A stretch of 64,000 nt of DNA from Onchocerca volvulus (Eukaryota; Nematoda; Chromadorea; Rhabditida; Onchocercidae), in NCBI GenBank assembly GCA_000499405.2, contig HG738137.1:6696001-6760000 (forward strand), in the 5' to 3' direction. The first letter of the stretch is position 1. Every line of letters begins with the position of its first letter. The notes below the pieces were generated by a model. That model was not told where the DNA came from, made no database searches, and saw only the letters and a list, made by a program, of their open reading frames with translations. This document shows, piece after piece, positions 13,289 through 27,200 of the stretch. The position numbers and the translations under genes are program-made.

Positions 13289-13300
13289 TCTCTGCAAATT
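13289..13300 (-). promoter_or_regulatory. Candidate trans-splice (SL) acceptor just before the helicase start codon
   Basis: On the minus strand the sequence reads TTTGCAG followed by AGA and then the ATG at 13288-13286. A splice acceptor three bases before an initiator codon is typical of nematode spliced-leader addition. No upstream cis exon was recognised. It decides the start: the ATG opens [11 protein letters not shown], which joins in phase to exon 2. The alternative is an ordinary acceptor of a non-coding 5' exon. Confidence 0.45.
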
Positions 13301-14180
13301 CTTCAACAATGTAACAACATTGCTTATTATTATTTATCAAATCGACATCCATGCCACTGATGCGCGATGCATGCCATCGTATTTTATCTACGGTGAGCAA
13401 GAAGTGCAAATATCTATTACGAATACGTACATTGTATACTGCATCCCAAGATGACATGACACCCCTTACTATCAATGTAAAACTTAGCTAAACTTATACC
13501 TCTAATAAAATACCCCGAGTGTCCTAAATTCATGCGGCCACTTTATGCACTAAAGTCATCCCACCAACTTATTTACATCTTTTTCCGTCTCGAATACAAT
13601 AAATTATTATTTGGTTTATTTTGTATATCATTGCAAACAAATATCCATGATCAATATAAATCATGCGGTCACTTTATAAATCCTCGCTGTGTTGATGTAA
13701 GGAAATAAAATAACATTCCACTAGTTATTTCTCCTGTTCCTTTTCTTAGAACACTTATTCGATACGAACAAATCTACGCAACAAAAATAATTTTACCATT
13801 TATCATTATGTTATAACCAATATAACTTTCGTATATATTTAAGAATCAATCGATAATCTATGTATCTCAGTATATCACCGAACTATTTGTAACAATGATA
13901 AATGCACTACAATCATAACAATAACAGATGACGAGATAACTTGTTGTAGTACAATAATTACATTCTAGTTGGTTAACATAAATGATCAGAGAGATTTCAA
14001 ATAATTTCCTCAAATTCCAACTTCAAAATAAACAATAAAAAGAAGTGAACAATAGATCTCGAAGTTGTCTTTAAATTAGATTCAAAATATTTATACATTA
14101 AGTTCACATTTTTCCATATATTCAGATAAACTTGGAATTTCAAAGTAAAGCGCTTAGAGCGCAAACGGTGAAAAGTTAAT
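13301..14180. other. Intergenic region between dystrophin stop and helicase start
   Basis: This 0.9 kb separates two genes on the minus strand, so it should hold the dystrophin 3' UTR and the helicase promoter or outron. It is AT-rich with no recognised exon. Minus-strand AATAAA at 13620-13615 is the clearest polyadenylation hexamer I noted, which would make a 3' UTR of about 560 nt. That assignment is uncertain. Confidence 0.5.
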
Positions 14181-16010
14181 TCATTGAACTCTAGTGATAG
14201 TCAGTTCATCCTCATCCTCAACAGTTTCATCTTCATCTTCATCGTTAACCATCGAAACGACAAACGATTGCATGGCTCGACCCAACTGATCCACTGAAGC
14301 AATAAGAGAATTCATGCGATTTGGCCTGGTATCGTACTCGATTCCTTCATCCTCTTCGACCGAAGCTACACTCGATTCATGCTCTTCCGAGCCACTTTCC
14401 TTGCTTTCACTTCCGATATTTTGTTGCTGCAATTGCATTTATGTAAATAAACTTTGAACAATTCTACTAAAATTATTCAACATTCTCAATTTTCAAGTTG
14501 AAATCAAAAAAAATTGATTGGAATAAGAGGACAGACTATTGGTCTTGCATTAACCAAGATTTCTGGCTGAATTCACAATAACTTTGTAATAGTTTAAATA
14601 TCTCTCAATTTATGATATCTTGAAATTGAATATCGTAATTATTTGAGTTTTCATCTCATGATGTTTTAAAAATGAATGCCATGACTATTACAGTTCTAAG
14701 ACTTCTTAAACCAAGCCGCAATTCGGTGAATTTATTTTGAAAGCAAACATCTTACTCTGATATATCATGAAAATGGGCAAGCGACTTACTTGAGCAATGA
14801 CTGTTCGTAGCCTTGCAAGTTGTGTTTCAAGTTGACGATTCTGTTCTTCCAGTATCCGACTTCGTTGTTCCAGTCGTTCTTTATGTTGTCGCAACAAATA
14901 TGCCTAAAAAACGACAAACTGATTTCATAGCGCAAATAATCTTTGCGAATAATCAGCGTTCCAGAAAGTAGGAAGAAAGCAGAATGCAATGACAGAAGGC
15001 GCATTGATTAGAACATTACTATGAAACTTGTGAGAGAAATGTGTTAACTCTGACCTCTGATCTCTTCATATCATTTTGACTATGTGAATGTAAATAAGAT
15101 ATTTCCAGATCGTTTTATACAAATTTCTATTTCAAAATTTACTTCTCTCAATAACTGATCGTCACCAGAATTAGAAAGTGAAGGAACAGATCGTCCGGTT
15201 CCCATATTATCAGTAACACTTCGTGACATTGCTGCACTGCTACCTCGTGTCAGGTTCGGCGTTGAACCCACAGCATTACCAAATTTCCTCCGTCTTTCAA
15301 TTTCTTTTTTCAATTCTCTGAATTTACATATTCATCTAGAATGATCAGCCATAGTACTCTTCATTGAAAGGTATGAAGTTATTTCGAAAAATCCCGAAAA
15401 TTCCATTTCAACTTACCTATTTTCATGCTGCAACTTGTGCAGTACTTGGTCCAATTCTTCCTTGTGCATTTGTTCAACTTGGGACAGCAGTTGTAAAGGT
15501 GATTTCAATTCTGTCATATTCATTAGTATTTCTTCTCCAGGTTCATTTGCAGGAGGAACCGGTGAATCATTTTCACCTCGTGTTCTCCATAATCTGAAAT
15601 TACTGATGTTTGAGATTAAAATTTTAACTTTTGTTTTGGCAAAAATTGGCTAATTGCTGAGCGTGCTTCAATTAAACGATAGCATATATCAATATCAAGA
15701 AAGGATCGGTTTTTTGAATTCTGAAAACTTAGAAAAAAAAATCGAGAAGATTCAGAATTCAGTATCATAATTAAAAGTAAGGTTAATTTAGCGTGATTAA
15801 ATCAAGTTACAATGACCTTCGAGCGCAGAGTTGTATTCGATTATGGATCGGTTCAGTGAAGGGATTAAATGGCGAAGTATTGCTGCTTTCCAACGGAGGT
15901 CCTTCATCTACTGTTTGTACTGGTAGATAACCAATTCGTGTTTTACTCTTCGATCGCAATTTATTTCTCACTATTAAGCCAAAATCGCGCACATCTTCAC
16001 CTGATGTTGT
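14181..16010 (-). other. dys-1: Dystrophin C-terminal region: syntrophin/dystrobrevin-binding coiled coils (exons 61-65)
   Basis: Exon 61 reads [20 protein letters not shown] and [11 protein letters not shown], close to the vertebrate block after the ZZ finger. Exon 62 holds a first leucine heptad coil ([17 protein letters not shown]). Exon 63 is Ser/Thr/Gly-rich. Exon 64 has the second coil, [20 protein letters not shown], matching the LLRQHKGRLEARMQILEDH block. The final exon is strongly acidic ([13 protein letters not shown]) and ends ITRVQ with TGA at 14183-14181. The acidic tail does not resemble the vertebrate C-terminus. Confidence 0.93.
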
Positions 16011-18242
16011 CTAAAATCATGCTTTAATTTTTAAAAAGTTTTGAACAATATATCTCCTCCAAGAAAAATCAGAAAATAAAAAGCGTGAGTGGGAAATGTC
16101 GGAATGGATGAGATTGGGGAAACAAATTACGCTAGAAATTAATCAGAATGATATCAAACTTACTGGCAAGCAATATTCCTGTATTGGATGTGATAATTTA
16201 TGATTTTTAGCAAGCCTTTGACTGAAGAAACAGTTCTGGCAAATATCAACATTGAAACATCGCAAACAACGATATCGCAATCCAATAATTGGAAACATTT
16301 TACATATGTTACATTTTGCCTGAAATTTTTTTGTATAATAATATAAATTAATAAACTTTGCGAAATAATAAACAAAAACGAATGAAAGACAAATTCTTAC
16401 AATTATTAATTCACTATGCAATTTAGATTGCGTAAATAAGTCTTTCTTCTATTATGGCAACGTAAATAAGTCTTCCATCCATTATGGCAATTAGTCTAAT
16501 TACCAACAGACCAAATGAATAAATCAGACTATGCATAACTAATTTATTATGATGGAAGATAACTTATTGATGAATTTTGAAAAACTTAAGTTATAAATTA
16601 CTATTCAAAAAAAAAAGAAAAAAAGCATAGTGAAGGAATTCTAAATATTTGTCGTGTAATTTGCTAGATTCATTTTTCGTTAATTGAACTTTTTAAACCA
16701 GACAATTTGGAACAGATAAAATAGTATTTTATTATTTTTTTAAAATATAAATTTACCTGATGTTTAGCGAATTCGGCACTAGCTAACCGATGCATGACAG
16801 GTAACCAAACTATACTTTGCGGCTCTTTTTTCAACCAATTCAAAAATTCATCAACTGTAATTGTTCGTGGATAGTTTGCCGTTTCGAAGCACGATCGCAC
16901 AGATGGTTCTACGTTTGAACCACCAAATGCTGCTGCTTCGCCGAAAAATCTTGGAATCTAAGAAAAATATTAATTGGATTTTTGAAATTTTTTGGGGAAA
17001 AAAACTTTGCGACATCACTGATGAATAATTAATACTTGCGATAAAGTATTTTTCCCAACATTATTTTTTGTAATTTCAACTCTTATACAATAACTAGTTA
17101 GTGATATTGCAGTTCTCTAACATCGACTAAATTGTTAGAGCTAAAATTTTGTTAGTAAGATTGAATTGTTTCTCATCACAGTATATTTGTAACCAAACAC
17201 AAATATTTCCCGAGGATTACAATTTTTCGGTTTAAACTGAAAGAATCAAAACAAAAAATCTTACATGAATGATATCATATAAGAGAAGAGCAAGTTTTTT
17301 CTGATCAACACCTTCGTTGTTTGCAATAAGTTGATATAAATCTGAAATACTTATAGAAAATGAAAAATATTTACCACACTTTATTTATCACTGAAAATGA
17401 ATGAAACTACGCGATATTGGGCAGCGAAAGAAGAAAGAATGGCATGTCGTAGTAATCGAAAAGAGATAATAAAAATATGGCAATAAAAAACTTACATCTA
17501 TATTTGTCTTCCAAATTTGAATTGCATAATATAGTTAACAATACGCGAAACGAAAATGCCCTCAGGATAGAATCGCGTGCCCTGAAAAATCCAGTGCAAT
17601 TTGCAGAAATTTTAATATCTTCATTTTCAAATTGAAAATAGCGCGCAAAAGAAGTATCCGAAACCATTCCGTCGCATCTTATGTTGGTGATGGATCGCTA
17701 GACCTAACCAGATATATAATTTTCCTCAGAAAGTAGTGATATTAGCCGATTAAATTCCAGATCAAAATCTGCTCAGGAATAGATTGAGAAATGAAACAGA
17801 TAGCAAGTTGAAGAAAAGCTAATCTTCTTGAGAGCCTATAAACCTCTAAAATAAAGTAATCACTGATGACATATTCAAGTACTGGCTTAAGACTATCTGT
17901 AAAAATGAAGAGAATTTAAATTCCATCATCATCCTGGCAAGAAATATCTTCGGCTATTATACTACATCTAAGTCTTATCCATCCAAAAGTAACTCTTTCT
18001 TACAAAAAAATTTCGTGATTTCCCTGCAAGCGAATCCAATTCGTAAGACTCTTTCAGTAATAGATGATGTTTTCTACGAAAATGACCTATGAAAAGAAGA
18101 CCACTATCGCAATCGAACATATGATTCAATTAAGAGGTAAAAAAAAAAGCCTAGTTTATTATCTCTTCTTTATCATATTCCTGAAAACAAAGAGAAAATG
18201 AGATGGATGATGCCTCATTGGATTGAGTATAATATTTTCTTC

Positions 18243-18276
<34 letters not shown>

Positions 18277-21197
18277 AAATATCGAACTTACGGATCGAAT
18301 ATGTTCAAGACAAAATTGATTAACAGATCAACAGCCAGTGGCACGGAGTGTATCAATTCGGGATACTTTTCCTGTGCTGTCTCAAACAGTGGCACCAAAC
18401 ACATTACCACATCTTTCATCGATAAACATTGCTCACCTAACATTGTGTTGAGCGTTTCCAACTTCAAATCGACATCTTCCAAAGTTAGCAAATCCACTAA
18501 AAATACACAATTCTGGAGGATGAAAAGACACAATATACTTTCGAATTCAATACTGAATACAATACAGTAATTCGGTACTGTATTGTCGCAGAGGTGTGTA
18601 TAAGCAAAGATACAGTAATTATGTCTACCAAACTTACAACAAAGACGTTTCTGAATTGACCGTAATTTCATTGCTGTTCGATAAGCACTAAATTTGATTT
18701 GATTAAAATTCGTCAGCTCTTCCATGATTTCAACCATTGCTGGATGATCCCATTGAGTTACTTCCGTTTCGTGGCTACAATTTGCAGTAATTATGCAAAT
18801 TTAGATCCGATAATGATTGGTATTCTATAAAAAAAGCTAAATAACAAATTTTAAAAGAAATTTGCAATTTACTTGATATAATAGGGTAAATGATTAGAAG
18901 ATGAGACTGCTCGTTGCCAGGGCATCTGAACACTGTTTCGTAAGAAATGTTGACTCGATGGGCCAAAATCAGTCATGGCTCGTTCCAAGGCGGCAGAACG
19001 AATAAGTAAATCTGATTTTAACTTCGTTATCCTGGAAAAAATAGAATAACTAACGAGAACAACGAAAAGGATTTTGTGCTTTGGCACAGAACAGAAAAAC
19101 CAGACAAATGACCTAACATTACTGGTCATTAAGAGCCATATTCGGATGAAAAGTTTAAAATCATACAAATATTTACAGATAAGATTTGATGCGATATAGA
19201 AGTGAATTCTCTTTGCTGAGAATATTCATGAAAGTAGAAGAAGTGATAATTAGCGAATAACATATCATCTGACTAGACAGATTTATCGAATTTTCTTTTT
19301 AAGATTAATTTTCGGATTAAATAGATGCTGAAGAAAATTTATTTCCGAAATTTCTCTACAGTAAAGTTAAAAGTAACACTGCATGTAATGAAGAGTATTG
19401 ACTTTCAATGAACTGGATTATCTTAAAAGCAGTAATTTACGCCCAAAAGTAAAAATATACTTTGAACGTAAATTATTAAACTGTGAAAGAATTTAAATGA
19501 ACCAATTTTTATAAAAAATGAATGAATTAAATCACTCTCTTTTTCGTCAGATTACTTTCATTTTTATGAAAGAAAAGAGAAAATAATAACAAAATAAGAT
19601 CATAATTTTCTTAACAACATTATGAAAAACTTCTATATAATTCTTAAAACATATATGTAAAAGAAAAAAAAAAAAAAGTACCCTTAAACTCATCTCTCTA
19701 TAGTCTTCTTCTGCTGGAAAATTGTACATCAAAAATCATTGTTAACATTTGTCCTTTATTGAAATTTCCCGATTAAAAAAAAAAAATTTAATAATTCAAT
19801 AACAAAGAAAATCCAATAAAGTTGGCTTCAGTCCTTCATTAAAAAAAGGCTTCAAATAAAAATTTTTTCAAATTAAATTAACATGATTTGTACTCGAACA
19901 GGCCTCCGACAGAAAAAGCGATTTGAAAAGAATAAAAAAAGACTTTCATATTGCTGTTCGAAATGAATGATAGCAAGCATTTTCCCCTTGATTATTGTTA
20001 GCAATTCTATTAATTCATGACAATTCCATCAATTAAAAATAAAAATTGATTGAATAAAAAGTGAAACACCGAAGAGTTCTATCTTTTCTTAAATGAAAGA
20101 AAATTTCACTTCAATTATTCAAAATTGGTTTTATGATAAAATAAAAATTATTCCTTTGAAGGATTATAGACTAAAAATGCAGGAATTTCAAGATAATTTA
20201 CCAGGTTTTCTGTCTAGTTACTTAAGGGAAAGTACTCCTTTTATTGCCTCTCCATATTTTTCAGGTAACTTAGATTTTTTTCCTTTTTCCTTTCAGGTAA
20301 CTTAGATTTTTCTAAACATTGAAAAATTGAAAAAATAGAAAATTATTCGCTATCGGCAATTTTTGCAATTCCAAAACAAAAACATAGCTCAAGCCATAGT
20401 CAGTAATGAATTGGTGCATCATTTTGCTTGAATGAAGTTTTTGCAAAATTATCCCCATAGTAATTAGAATAGTGCCTAACATATGTTCCTTTGTTTTTTT
20501 TTTTTTTGGATTATTACTTATTTTCGAGTAAAATTACTTAAAATTTGAAAATGTTTCTTTACCACAAAAGATAACAAAAAGAACTTTGCTAGGAAGATCA
20601 ATGATCTATTAATGATTACTCACATGACTGTTAAAAGTCAACCAGTGGCATACTATATTATTTTTAATTCAGAATGCAACAGCACACCTGTCATTGATTG
20701 ATTTCAGTTGTGCACTTGGCTCAGGTGCCAATTCGACATCTGATGCTAATAATTGGCCACTTAAGTCATTAGCATCATCGACATACATTCGTGTTCGAGC
20801 CAGGTACTGTTTCAGTTGTTCACTTTCATTGACCGCTATCGTTAACTCTTCTAATCTTAATTCTTCGATGGGTCGAAGTTGTTCCATCCGATCTTCCATG
20901 TTCGAAAGTGCCAATTGACATTCAGCTATAGTCGATGATAACTTTTCCATCTTAGCGTTTGCATCATAAATGATACGAGCCCATGCATTTAGCTGTTCTC
21001 TGAGTTCATTCCATTCCTGTACTAAACGATCGCTATCAGATTTGATTTGAATACCAACACGTCGTAATTCGGCATTCTCATCATCTGAAACTATCCAATC
21101 AATATAAGATCTTTTTTAGAACGAAATTTTAAAAAACAAAACAATAAAATCTATTATTTAAAAAAGCTAAAGTAAACAAAATTTATCTCACGAGCGA

Positions 21198-21233
<36 letters not shown>

Positions 21234-24200
21234 CTGACCATTTTCTTCATCTGGTGCCAAAGTACTGGTACTTTTTATTCGAGGTCGCAGATCATGTTGC
21301 ATAAGATAACTGTGGGCCAATGTCACAACTTCGTCAACATCACGTTGACGAAGCTTCATTTCAAGTTCAAGTTTCTAGAAAAAAAAAAAGATCTCTTCTA
21401 CTTTTTAAAATGAAAATGCTGACACTGTGCAGAAACAAAATTTAAAATTAGTTCTTAAGAGAGAATAAAATAATTTCAATATTGAGTATTAAAAAGAAAT
21501 TTCAAGTTCTATATTTACCTATATAAATTATGTTTTTTAAACAAATTTACTGTCAAAACAGTCCCAAGCCAGAGTCTGTAAAAGCTACTTAATTTACCTA
21601 AAACAATTATTTCCATTATTACAAAGTATCGCAAAAATCGTATGCTTTATTCATTGGATTTAAGTACTTTATTGATTTTGAAGAACAGCCTTGGTCTTCC
21701 TAATTTAGTATGTATTTGTATTTGAATTACAAGTGAATATTGTATATGTGTGAACTTCAGAACCATGAAAAGAGAATCGGTAAAGAAATAATACCTGAAC
21801 GAAACTGGTCTGTTCCTGAATTCGAGCAAGCGAACCACCAACTGGTTGTTCTTCAAGTATTGCTTTACTTTGCGCTTCAGCCCAAAACAAATTTTCAGCC
21901 AGTTGTGTAAACAACTTTTCCCATTCTTCCTGGGCATTCAGTAGACGAGTTCTGAAGCAAATGATTAGAAACAAATGGAAATAAGTGATTTAATGAATCC
22001 AATTTTTCAGTACTCCGTTAGAGAAAAATTGTTTTACTTTCTTTGTCTTATCAATTTTAAAAATTGAATAGTGTACATTCATCTTGCGCCTTATAAATCT
22101 AATTGTTACAAATCTTCTGGAAGCAAATTTATCATTAAAGATGATATATCAATCAGTAAACAATATGGATCCTGAAGATAACAAACAACAGTGTTCGGGT
22201 CACAAATCACTTATCAATATCACTAATGTGCAGAAACAAAATTATATATAAATAAATTTACGAGTAATTCGGAAAGCAAAATGATTAATGAATAATTTCA
22301 TAAAAACAAAGTATCTAAATATTACCAACTTATGCCATCAGCATGGAACCATTAATGTGATCGGGAACATATCACTGAGGAATTTCTACAAATTTTTTTG
22401 GAATAAAAATTACAGAAATCACCTGATAGCGTCAGCCAATCCGACCAAATGTCGCCATCGGATATCGATATGGCTTAACCGCTCTTTGAGATCTTCTCGT
22501 TCTTTCTGATCTTCTACTCGACGTGTTAATTGAACACCCAATTCTTTTACTGATCCGATAACATCTTTATGAGCATTTATGTCGACCCGTACACTCTGCA
22601 ATTTTATTAACTAATGCATTGCTTATGTATTATCTTTATTTAATTTTATTCAGCAAATATTATTTAGTCAATCTCGATATCCCAAGTATCGATATCTGAA
22701 AATTCTCTTCATTGCAATTTAGGATTAGAAGAGAGGCGGCAATTATTTATATCCACTTTCATCTGCTCAGTTTGGTAGTAATTTATGATATCATTTTGCA
22801 AAAAAAGGAAATCATTTTTGACCTTGCATATTGAAAAAGCCTTAATTCAACTTTTCTACTATCTTCTTTGAGCTTATACTTCTTTTATTTCTGAAAATTC
22901 TTCCGATAAATCAACAAAAACCGGAATGATAAAAGGAATATTCAACTCGGTCAAGTCAGTACTTCTCTGCAACAAAATAAAGTTTCAACCTTTTCATCTT
23001 CGATCCATTTCTTTCTTTTAATGGAATCTTTTAGCATCTGTATATTCACGGTTGCTTCATTTAGCTTCACCAATGATGCTTCAACGCCATCCATCCATTC
23101 TATCATTTGCTCCAAAGCAGAATGGAAATCATTTCTTGCTCGAAGAGCTGCTTCTAATACTGCTCGACGAATACGAACACTACAATGAATTTACTCTTCT
23201 TCATTTTCTACTCAATTTAACTCCCTGAACTACCGGATGACTGTATAATCTTCTTTTGAGATTTCTTTCATCCCTCTATGTTCCGGGAATTTCAAGAAAC
23301 TACTTATTATTTGGCGCGTTTCAAAAAACTATAGAAAAAAAATTTTAAGAATGAAGATGGGCGAAATATTTTTCTTTTTTTTTTTTTGTTTAAAAGTTTC
23401 AATAAATCCGATATATCATGTTTTCTGACGCTCAAATATTACGAACGTCTACTGATGCTGATTTTCGTAATGGATACAAGAAATCGGTTATCAAACCGAG
23501 TCGATTCGTTCACCGGCTTAATAATTTCAAAGCGAAATGCCTAAATTTCAAATATAATAAAAAACAAAGGGTAAGAGTTTAAATTTGAAAATAAAAAAGC
23601 AAAAACTTACTTATCATTAAATTTACTCCACAAAGCATTCAATTTTGAGATTGTATGAGATAAATTATGTCCTTCGTCAGCACGATAATTGTCCAACAAA
23701 GCGTTACTACGCTCATTTAATTCATCCATCCTTAATTTCATCTCTCCTGCTATTTCGGCTATTCCTTGAATTTCGTTGAGTTCTTTTTTGAGAGTTTCTG
23801 TGTCAGCCCTGTCGACCTTACTGGCATCAATTACTCTAAGAAAAATATTTTTCTTATTTCTAATTAATTATTTCATTATTAAAAGCAAATAAAGTAAAAA
23901 AAATTATGAATTCAAAATTTTTCGAAATATGAAAGTGTAAAGAAGGAATGACTGCGGTAAGCAATTCAAAAATGGCAAGCAATTAACTGGCGAATTTTTC
24001 AAATATTTTCAAGATAAAAAAAAAAAAAACAAACTTCTTCTGAACATCAGTAAGCCAAGTGGTCAACGATTTCCTTAATCTATCCCAAATTCGACTTTCT
24101 TCCAACATTTTAGTTAATGTTACTTTTCTCCTCTGACATTCGTTCAATATCTTATTGCACTCCACTGCCATTACTTCACTCCTTTCCCGGACTACCTTGC

Positions 24201-27200
24201 TCTGGCTTTCGTCCATAATTCGGAGCAGATCAAGATGACGCATTTTCAGCTGATCAATAAAACCCTGAAAAGAGAATTCACAAGAAAAGAATTTTTAAAG
24301 CAATTATCAAATTAAAGTTGCAATGATATTTTTCCAAATCATTCAATTTTTTCAAATAAAAACATTAATTTCAACAAATATCTACATTATATGTAAGAGG
24401 TATTAGCACCATCATATTACAGCTCATATCTGTTCAGTAATAGAGATGATATTTAACGGATTCTGCATTTTCTTTTTAAACTAAGGAAATATTACGTGAA
24501 TTCTTTAGAAAGATTTCAAAATGAACAACAATATAAATCCATGCTTAGAAATAAATTCCGAACAACTGTATAAACAAAAGAAACCTGCATTTGCATGATT
24601 GCATTTTTTATATTTTCCAAATCGGCCAAATCGACGGTCAATGACGCGTCACGTTCCGTTTCCGTCAACCAATGTCCCATATGTATTACACTGTCCATCA
24701 GAAGTCGCTCTCTGGGTGACAGACTTGATTCAGGCGTTTCCTTAAGCTTCACAGATTCGTTTAAAGTGCTATGCTCACTTATTTGAAATTCTTTTTCTTC
24801 CGTAATATTTGATAAAACAGTTTGCATTCCGCTGGTTTCTTCATCATCTTCGGCTACTTCTGAAATAATTTCGTTTATTAAATAAATTGTCTTTTAGAGT
24901 TTAGATAAGAATAATTGCCAATCTTTTTCAAAATTTTCTTAAATTATATTCAAAATAAAAAAAACAAGAATTTAGTCAAAGTGGTATATCCGAAGACATT
25001 TCATGAATTCAAAACATACATCATGTACATAGTAGAAATGTTTGAATTCTGTTTAAATGAGATGAAATAAAAATTCTAATGACCTGAAAGTAATGAGGAT
25101 GAATTGTCGTGTTCTAAAGTTGGCAAACAAGCTGTGTTAGCCAGTTTTTCCTTATCATTCGCCCATTTACGTAAAGTATCTTCTACAATCTGCAAATTTT
25201 TACTAAATACTTTCAAAAATGCGTTAAATTTTGATTTATTTATGTTAGATCAAAGAAATTCGTTGACTTCTTTCAATGTTTTCTCTCTCAGAATACATGG
25301 AAGCAATTTCATGGAGTATTAGACTAAAATTTTTGAATTCTTTTGAAATAATTTTCTGATGAGTGTTAATTTTGCTACGCCAAAAGAAATTTTATAGGGG
25401 AGAACAATTTATATAAGTATCCATGTTTCATCTTCTATACAACCGAATTCTTCATTTTCAGCTTGAAGTTTACAATCAAATATTTTCAAAGATTATTCAT
25501 TACTAATCCGTTAGTGCAATAAAAGTATCCATTGGGATATTTTATAATACTATTTGAATAGCCTTTCGGAAAAAATTGAGATCCATTCAAGTACAGTACG
25601 GAAAACCTTATTCATTATAACCAATTTAACTCAGTGATCTAATTTATAGTCAAGAATACGATAGTATTACTGGACCACTTAAAGAGTCTTGGCTCTTTAA
25701 GTTGATCCAGTGACACTACTTTTAAACATATGTTGCATTAAATGCTTAAAGTGTTACCGATATAAATTTTTTGCCGGAAAACCACTAAAAAAAAAAAAAA
25801 CTGGACTAATTATTATATTTGTATCGTCATTCCTTTACCTTGTCCTAGCTCACAAAAACATGCTTACGGGTCTTATCTTAATATTCTGATCAGAATTTAT
25901 TTTACGAATATCTCTTTCGGGGAAAGAGACATTTGCTACAATTTGCTTTTGCTCAAGGAATGTTTTCAGTATTAACTTGGCACTTCCTGTAAAGTAATAT
26001 TTCTTTCCTTTTCCTATAAATTATCAACAACTTATTCAGATTTGAAAATAAGAATTTTTGCGATTTAATTTTACGAATATCTAAAAGGTGGCATTAATAT
26101 TGTAATTGAATAATCTGAAATTTATTAATTATATTTCTTTCCACTAACTTTTCGAAAAGTTATCAAACTTCCCTAAATTGTGTCAAAACTAACAGTTCCG
26201 AGATGTTCATCGACTACTGATCCTCCTAAGACAGAAACATCTTTCCATTGCCGTTCCACTCTCTTAGCAATTTCATCAGTTTCCGTCTGATGTGAACGAA
26301 CGTAATCCAAATCTGTACCAGAAGGTACAAAAATTGTCGCACTTTCTACTCTAAAACATTTTTTTGCAATAAAACTAAATTTATTGCACAAAATAATCTT
26401 TGGTCTTCTACCAAATTTAGTGAAAATAAGTTTGATTTACTGATATCATATAAGATCGAAATTGAAACGATGATCTTGCTGTTAATGTTTGTTTTTTTTT
26501 CTTAAAAACATATCTGTGTACAAAAACTTAGTTGTTTCACGAGACTACAAGTAATGTTTCTCGAGTTATTGAATAACATGATTGATAATTAAATAAAAAT
26601 GTAATGAAATGATTTAGTCAGCAAGTTTTGGTCCAAATACTTATTCAATTGAATAACATAACTGATACCGAATGTCTTCAGCTTTTTTATTATTCATTTG
26701 GTGAAAAAAAACAAGTACTATAATAAATTATTAATAGTAAAAAGAAATAATATTTCACAAAAATGAAAATTAGACAAGAAATAAACAATAAAAGATGATT
26801 ACTCTGTTCAAAGTTAGTTAGGCTATTAAATTTAATTGATTAAATCACTGTCAAAAATTATCAACTGAGCATTAACTACTTTCAAACGAAAGTGATAAAA
26901 AACAATGAACTTACAATTGAATCGCTTTTTCTGTTCGGTCACAAAATTTCTGCAATTTATTCAGATCATCTTGGAAATTTTTAGCAACATTCACAGCAAG
27001 ATTGAGTTCCGATTTTCGGTCATGCAAAAGACTTCGAATCTGAAAAATATTATTTCTTTTTTTCCTAAAATAAATAGTGTAAGAAAAGCAACAGAAGACA
27101 GAAGATTTTGAAAAATATCCAAATTCTTGAAGCATTTTAACATTTTCATCCTTCGCTACGAGTAATTTTTATTAGCAAGCAAAATTAGAAACATTCGGGT

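Larger units (their letters stand above)
16164..19031 (-). other. dys-1: Dystrophin WW, EF-hand-like and ZZ domains (exons 54-60)
   Basis: This is the cysteine-rich dystroglycan-binding module. The WW domain is split between exons 54 and 55, with Trp at about 3016 and 3039 flanking [15 protein letters not shown]. It is followed by [16 protein letters not shown] sequence (here [19 protein letters not shown]) that opens the EF-hand-like region. That region continues through [22 protein letters not shown] and [14 protein letters not shown] to [17 protein letters not shown]. The ZZ finger fills exon 60: AKCNICK, then CLRC, then [17 protein letters not shown]. All are positioned as in human dystrophin. 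Exons are short and phases alternate. Confidence 0.95.

Noticed and set aside
18223..18570. 115-codon plus-strand frame
   Set aside because: It begins in a poly-A tract (poly-Lys) and then mirrors dystrophin exon 56.
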